From NCBI GenBank assembly GCA_002428905.1, contig DIYD01000045.1, forward strand, positions 1 through 7,952: a stretch of 7,952 nt of DNA, read 5' to 3'. Positions 7,356 to 7,952 of the stretch are shown here, in pieces; the first letter of the stretch is position 1, and each line of letters starts with the position of its first letter. The notes under the pieces were generated by a model. The model saw only the letters and a list, made by a program, of their open reading frames with translations. It searched no databases and was not told where the DNA came from. Made by a program: the position numbers and the translations under genes. Source of the stretch: Bacteroidetes bacterium UBA6063. GTDB lineage: Bacteria > Bacteroidota > Bacteroidia > NS11-12g > UBA9320.

Positions 7356-7547
7356 TTAAAACAATTTGTATAGGAGGTTAGTAATCAGGTCAAAACCTTT
7401 GTCAAGTAGGTAGATCGCTAACGCAAAAATGATTGACGCTACCAATACGATTACCGTACTTTGAACCAACTCGTCCCAGCTAGGCCAAGTTACCTTGTTC
7501 ACTAACTCGTCCACTGTGACGTTCCATAAATTTTTTAGTCTTCCCAT
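7356..7547 (-). CDS. secE: Preprotein translocase subunit SecE
   Basis: SecE clamps the two halves of the SecY channel in the inner membrane and is essential for protein export. The product is 63 residues, the short single-membrane-segment form found in most bacteria outside the gammaproteobacteria. It has an amphipathic N-terminal helix with the conserved VNKVTWPSWDELVQST motif (about 17-31), then one transmembrane segment (about 30-48, VIVLVASIIFALAIYLL) and a short C-terminal tail. The start is the ATG at 7545-7547, giving MGRLKNLWNVTVDEL. The frame stays open upstream to a TTG at 7604, but that codon is inside the tRNA-Trp gene, so the longer version is rejected. The gene follows the tRNA by 30 bases and may be on the same primary transcript. 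Confidence 0.96.
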   Translation of the reverse strand: MGRLKNLWNVTVDELVNKVTWPSWDELVQSTVIVLVASIIFALAIYLLDKGFDLITNLLYKLF

Positions 7548-7577
7548 TTTCTTAAATCGCCTGGTAATTAACCGCTG

Positions 7578-7650
7578 CAGGAGAGACAGGAGTCGAACCT
7601 GCAACTTGCGGTTTTGGAGACCGCTGCTCTACCAATTGAACTACTCTCCT
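7578..7650 (-). tRNA. tRNA-Trp (anticodon CCA)
   Basis: The 73 bases fold into a complete cloverleaf. The acceptor stem pairs AGGAGAG with CTCTCCT. The D arm is GTTC-AATTGGTA-GAGC. The anticodon stem pairs GCGGT with ACCGC around the loop CTCCAAA, with anticodon CCA. The variable loop is AAGTT, and the T arm pairs GCAGG with CCTGT around TTCGACT. The discriminator base is G73, the identity base expected for bacterial tRNA-Trp. The 3' CCA is not encoded (CAG follows G73), so a CCA-adding enzyme must complete it. The anticodon reads UGG only. Together with the TGA stop of rpoB, this argues against reassignment of UGA to tryptophan by this tRNA. It lies between tuf and secE in the same direction. 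Confidence 0.97.
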
Positions 7651-7656
7651 ATATTC

Positions 7657-7691
7657 ATGTAGCCGGCAACAATATCTGCTGCCAGCTACAT
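7657..7691 (-). promoter_or_regulatory. Strong hairpin between tuf and tRNA-Trp (possible processing element)
   Basis: As minus-strand RNA, AUGUAGCUGGCAGCA pairs with UGUUGCCGGCUACAU. This makes 15 continuous pairs, two of them G-U wobbles, closed by a GAUAU loop. It starts 18 bases after the tuf stop and ends 6 bases before the mature 5' end of tRNA-Trp. No U tract follows, so it is not a typical intrinsic terminator. The two wobbles form only in the minus-strand transcript, so the fold fits that strand better than the complement. A role in RNase processing, 3'-end protection of tuf mRNA or partial attenuation is inferred only. Confidence 0.65.
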
Positions 7692-7709
7692 AAAATAATT
7701 ATACTATTC

Positions 7710-7952
7710 TTAGTCTAAGATTTCAGTTACCTGACCAGCTCCAACGGTTCTACCGCCTTCACGAATCGCGAACTTCAATCCTTTTTCCATCGCTACAGAG
7801 TTGATCAATTCAACAGTGATTGTAACGTTATCACCTGGCATAACCATCTCCGTACCTTCTGGTAACTTGATCTCACCTGTAACGTCTGTTGTTCTTAAGT
7901 AGAACTGTGGACGGTACTTATTGAAGAATGGAGTGTGACGTCCACCTTCTTC
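7710..7952 (-). CDS. tuf: Elongation factor Tu, C-terminal end (5' part beyond window)
   Basis: EF-Tu delivers aminoacyl-tRNA to the ribosomal A site as a GTP complex. Only the last 80 residues are visible, the end of domain III. They run from EEGGRHTPFFNKYRPQFYLR and TTDVTGEITLPEGTEMVMPGDN through VTITVELINSVAMEKGLKFAIREGGRTVGAGQVTEILD. The frame is open to the right edge and ends at TAA (complement of TTA at 7710-7712). The GTP-binding domain lies outside the window. The gene is upstream of tRNA-Trp, secE and nusG in the same direction, an arrangement seen in several bacterial phyla. I cannot tell from this window whether the genome has a second tuf copy. Confidence 0.98.
   Translation of the reverse strand, partial: EEGGRHTPFFNKYRPQFYLRTTDVTGEIKLPEGTEMVMPGDNVTITVELINSVAMEKGLKFAIREGGRTVGAGQVTEILD

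Noticed and set aside
7548..7604. Longer secE starting at a TTG at 7604 (82 residues).
   Set aside because: It begins inside the tRNA-Trp gene; the ATG at 7547 gives a normal SecE.
1..7952. Mobile elements, CRISPR arrays, defence genes or a hidden accessory system.
   Set aside because: Every stretch is explained by conserved housekeeping genes and short spacers; there are no long direct or terminal repeats, integrases or unexplained coding regions.

Overview
The window is a single co-directional block on the minus strand, so transcription runs from the right edge to the left. It carries the core translation and transcription cluster of a member of the Bacteroidota. In transcription order the genes are tuf (3' end only), tRNA-Trp(CCA), secE, nusG, rplK, rplA, rplJ, rplL, rpoB and rpoC (5' end only). 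The phylum call rests on protein features recalled from the group: the RpoB wording in the rifampicin region and the lysine-rich segment before the catalytic lysines, the RpoC start with its [20 protein letters not shown] zinc finger, and the EF-Tu tail. A-rich leaders without strong Shine-Dalgarno sequences before most starts, and a tRNA without an encoded CCA, fit the same assignment. I cannot resolve the order or genus.

Layout: 7710-7952 is the end of the elongation factor Tu gene. 7651-7709 is a short spacer holding a strong hairpin, followed by tRNA-Trp at 7578-7650. secE and nusG (7356-7547, 6766-7317) encode a translocase subunit and a transcription elongation factor. rplK-rplA-rplJ-rplL (6761 down to 4650) encode the L11/L1/L10/L12 proteins of the ribosomal L1 and L7/L12 stalks, with gaps of only 4 to 28 bases. 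A 105-base spacer with an elaborate GAAA-loop hairpin separates rplL from rpoB (4544 down to 738). rpoC starts 45 bases further on at 692 and runs off the left edge.

Together the genes supply aminoacyl-tRNA delivery, the GTPase-associated stalk of the 50S subunit, the two catalytic subunits of RNA polymerase, the factor coupling polymerase to the ribosome, and part of the protein-export channel. This is a conserved housekeeping arrangement. I see no mobile element, CRISPR array, defence gene, integration site or unexplained coding region. No stretch over 300 bases lacks a gene; the longest spacer is 105 bases.

Points worth a second look are modest: the rplL-rpoB hairpin, the obligatory non-ATG start of rpoB, a proline-to-threonine change in a highly conserved RpoB motif beside the rifampicin pocket, and the hairpin just upstream of tRNA-Trp. 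I did not find a new biological system here.
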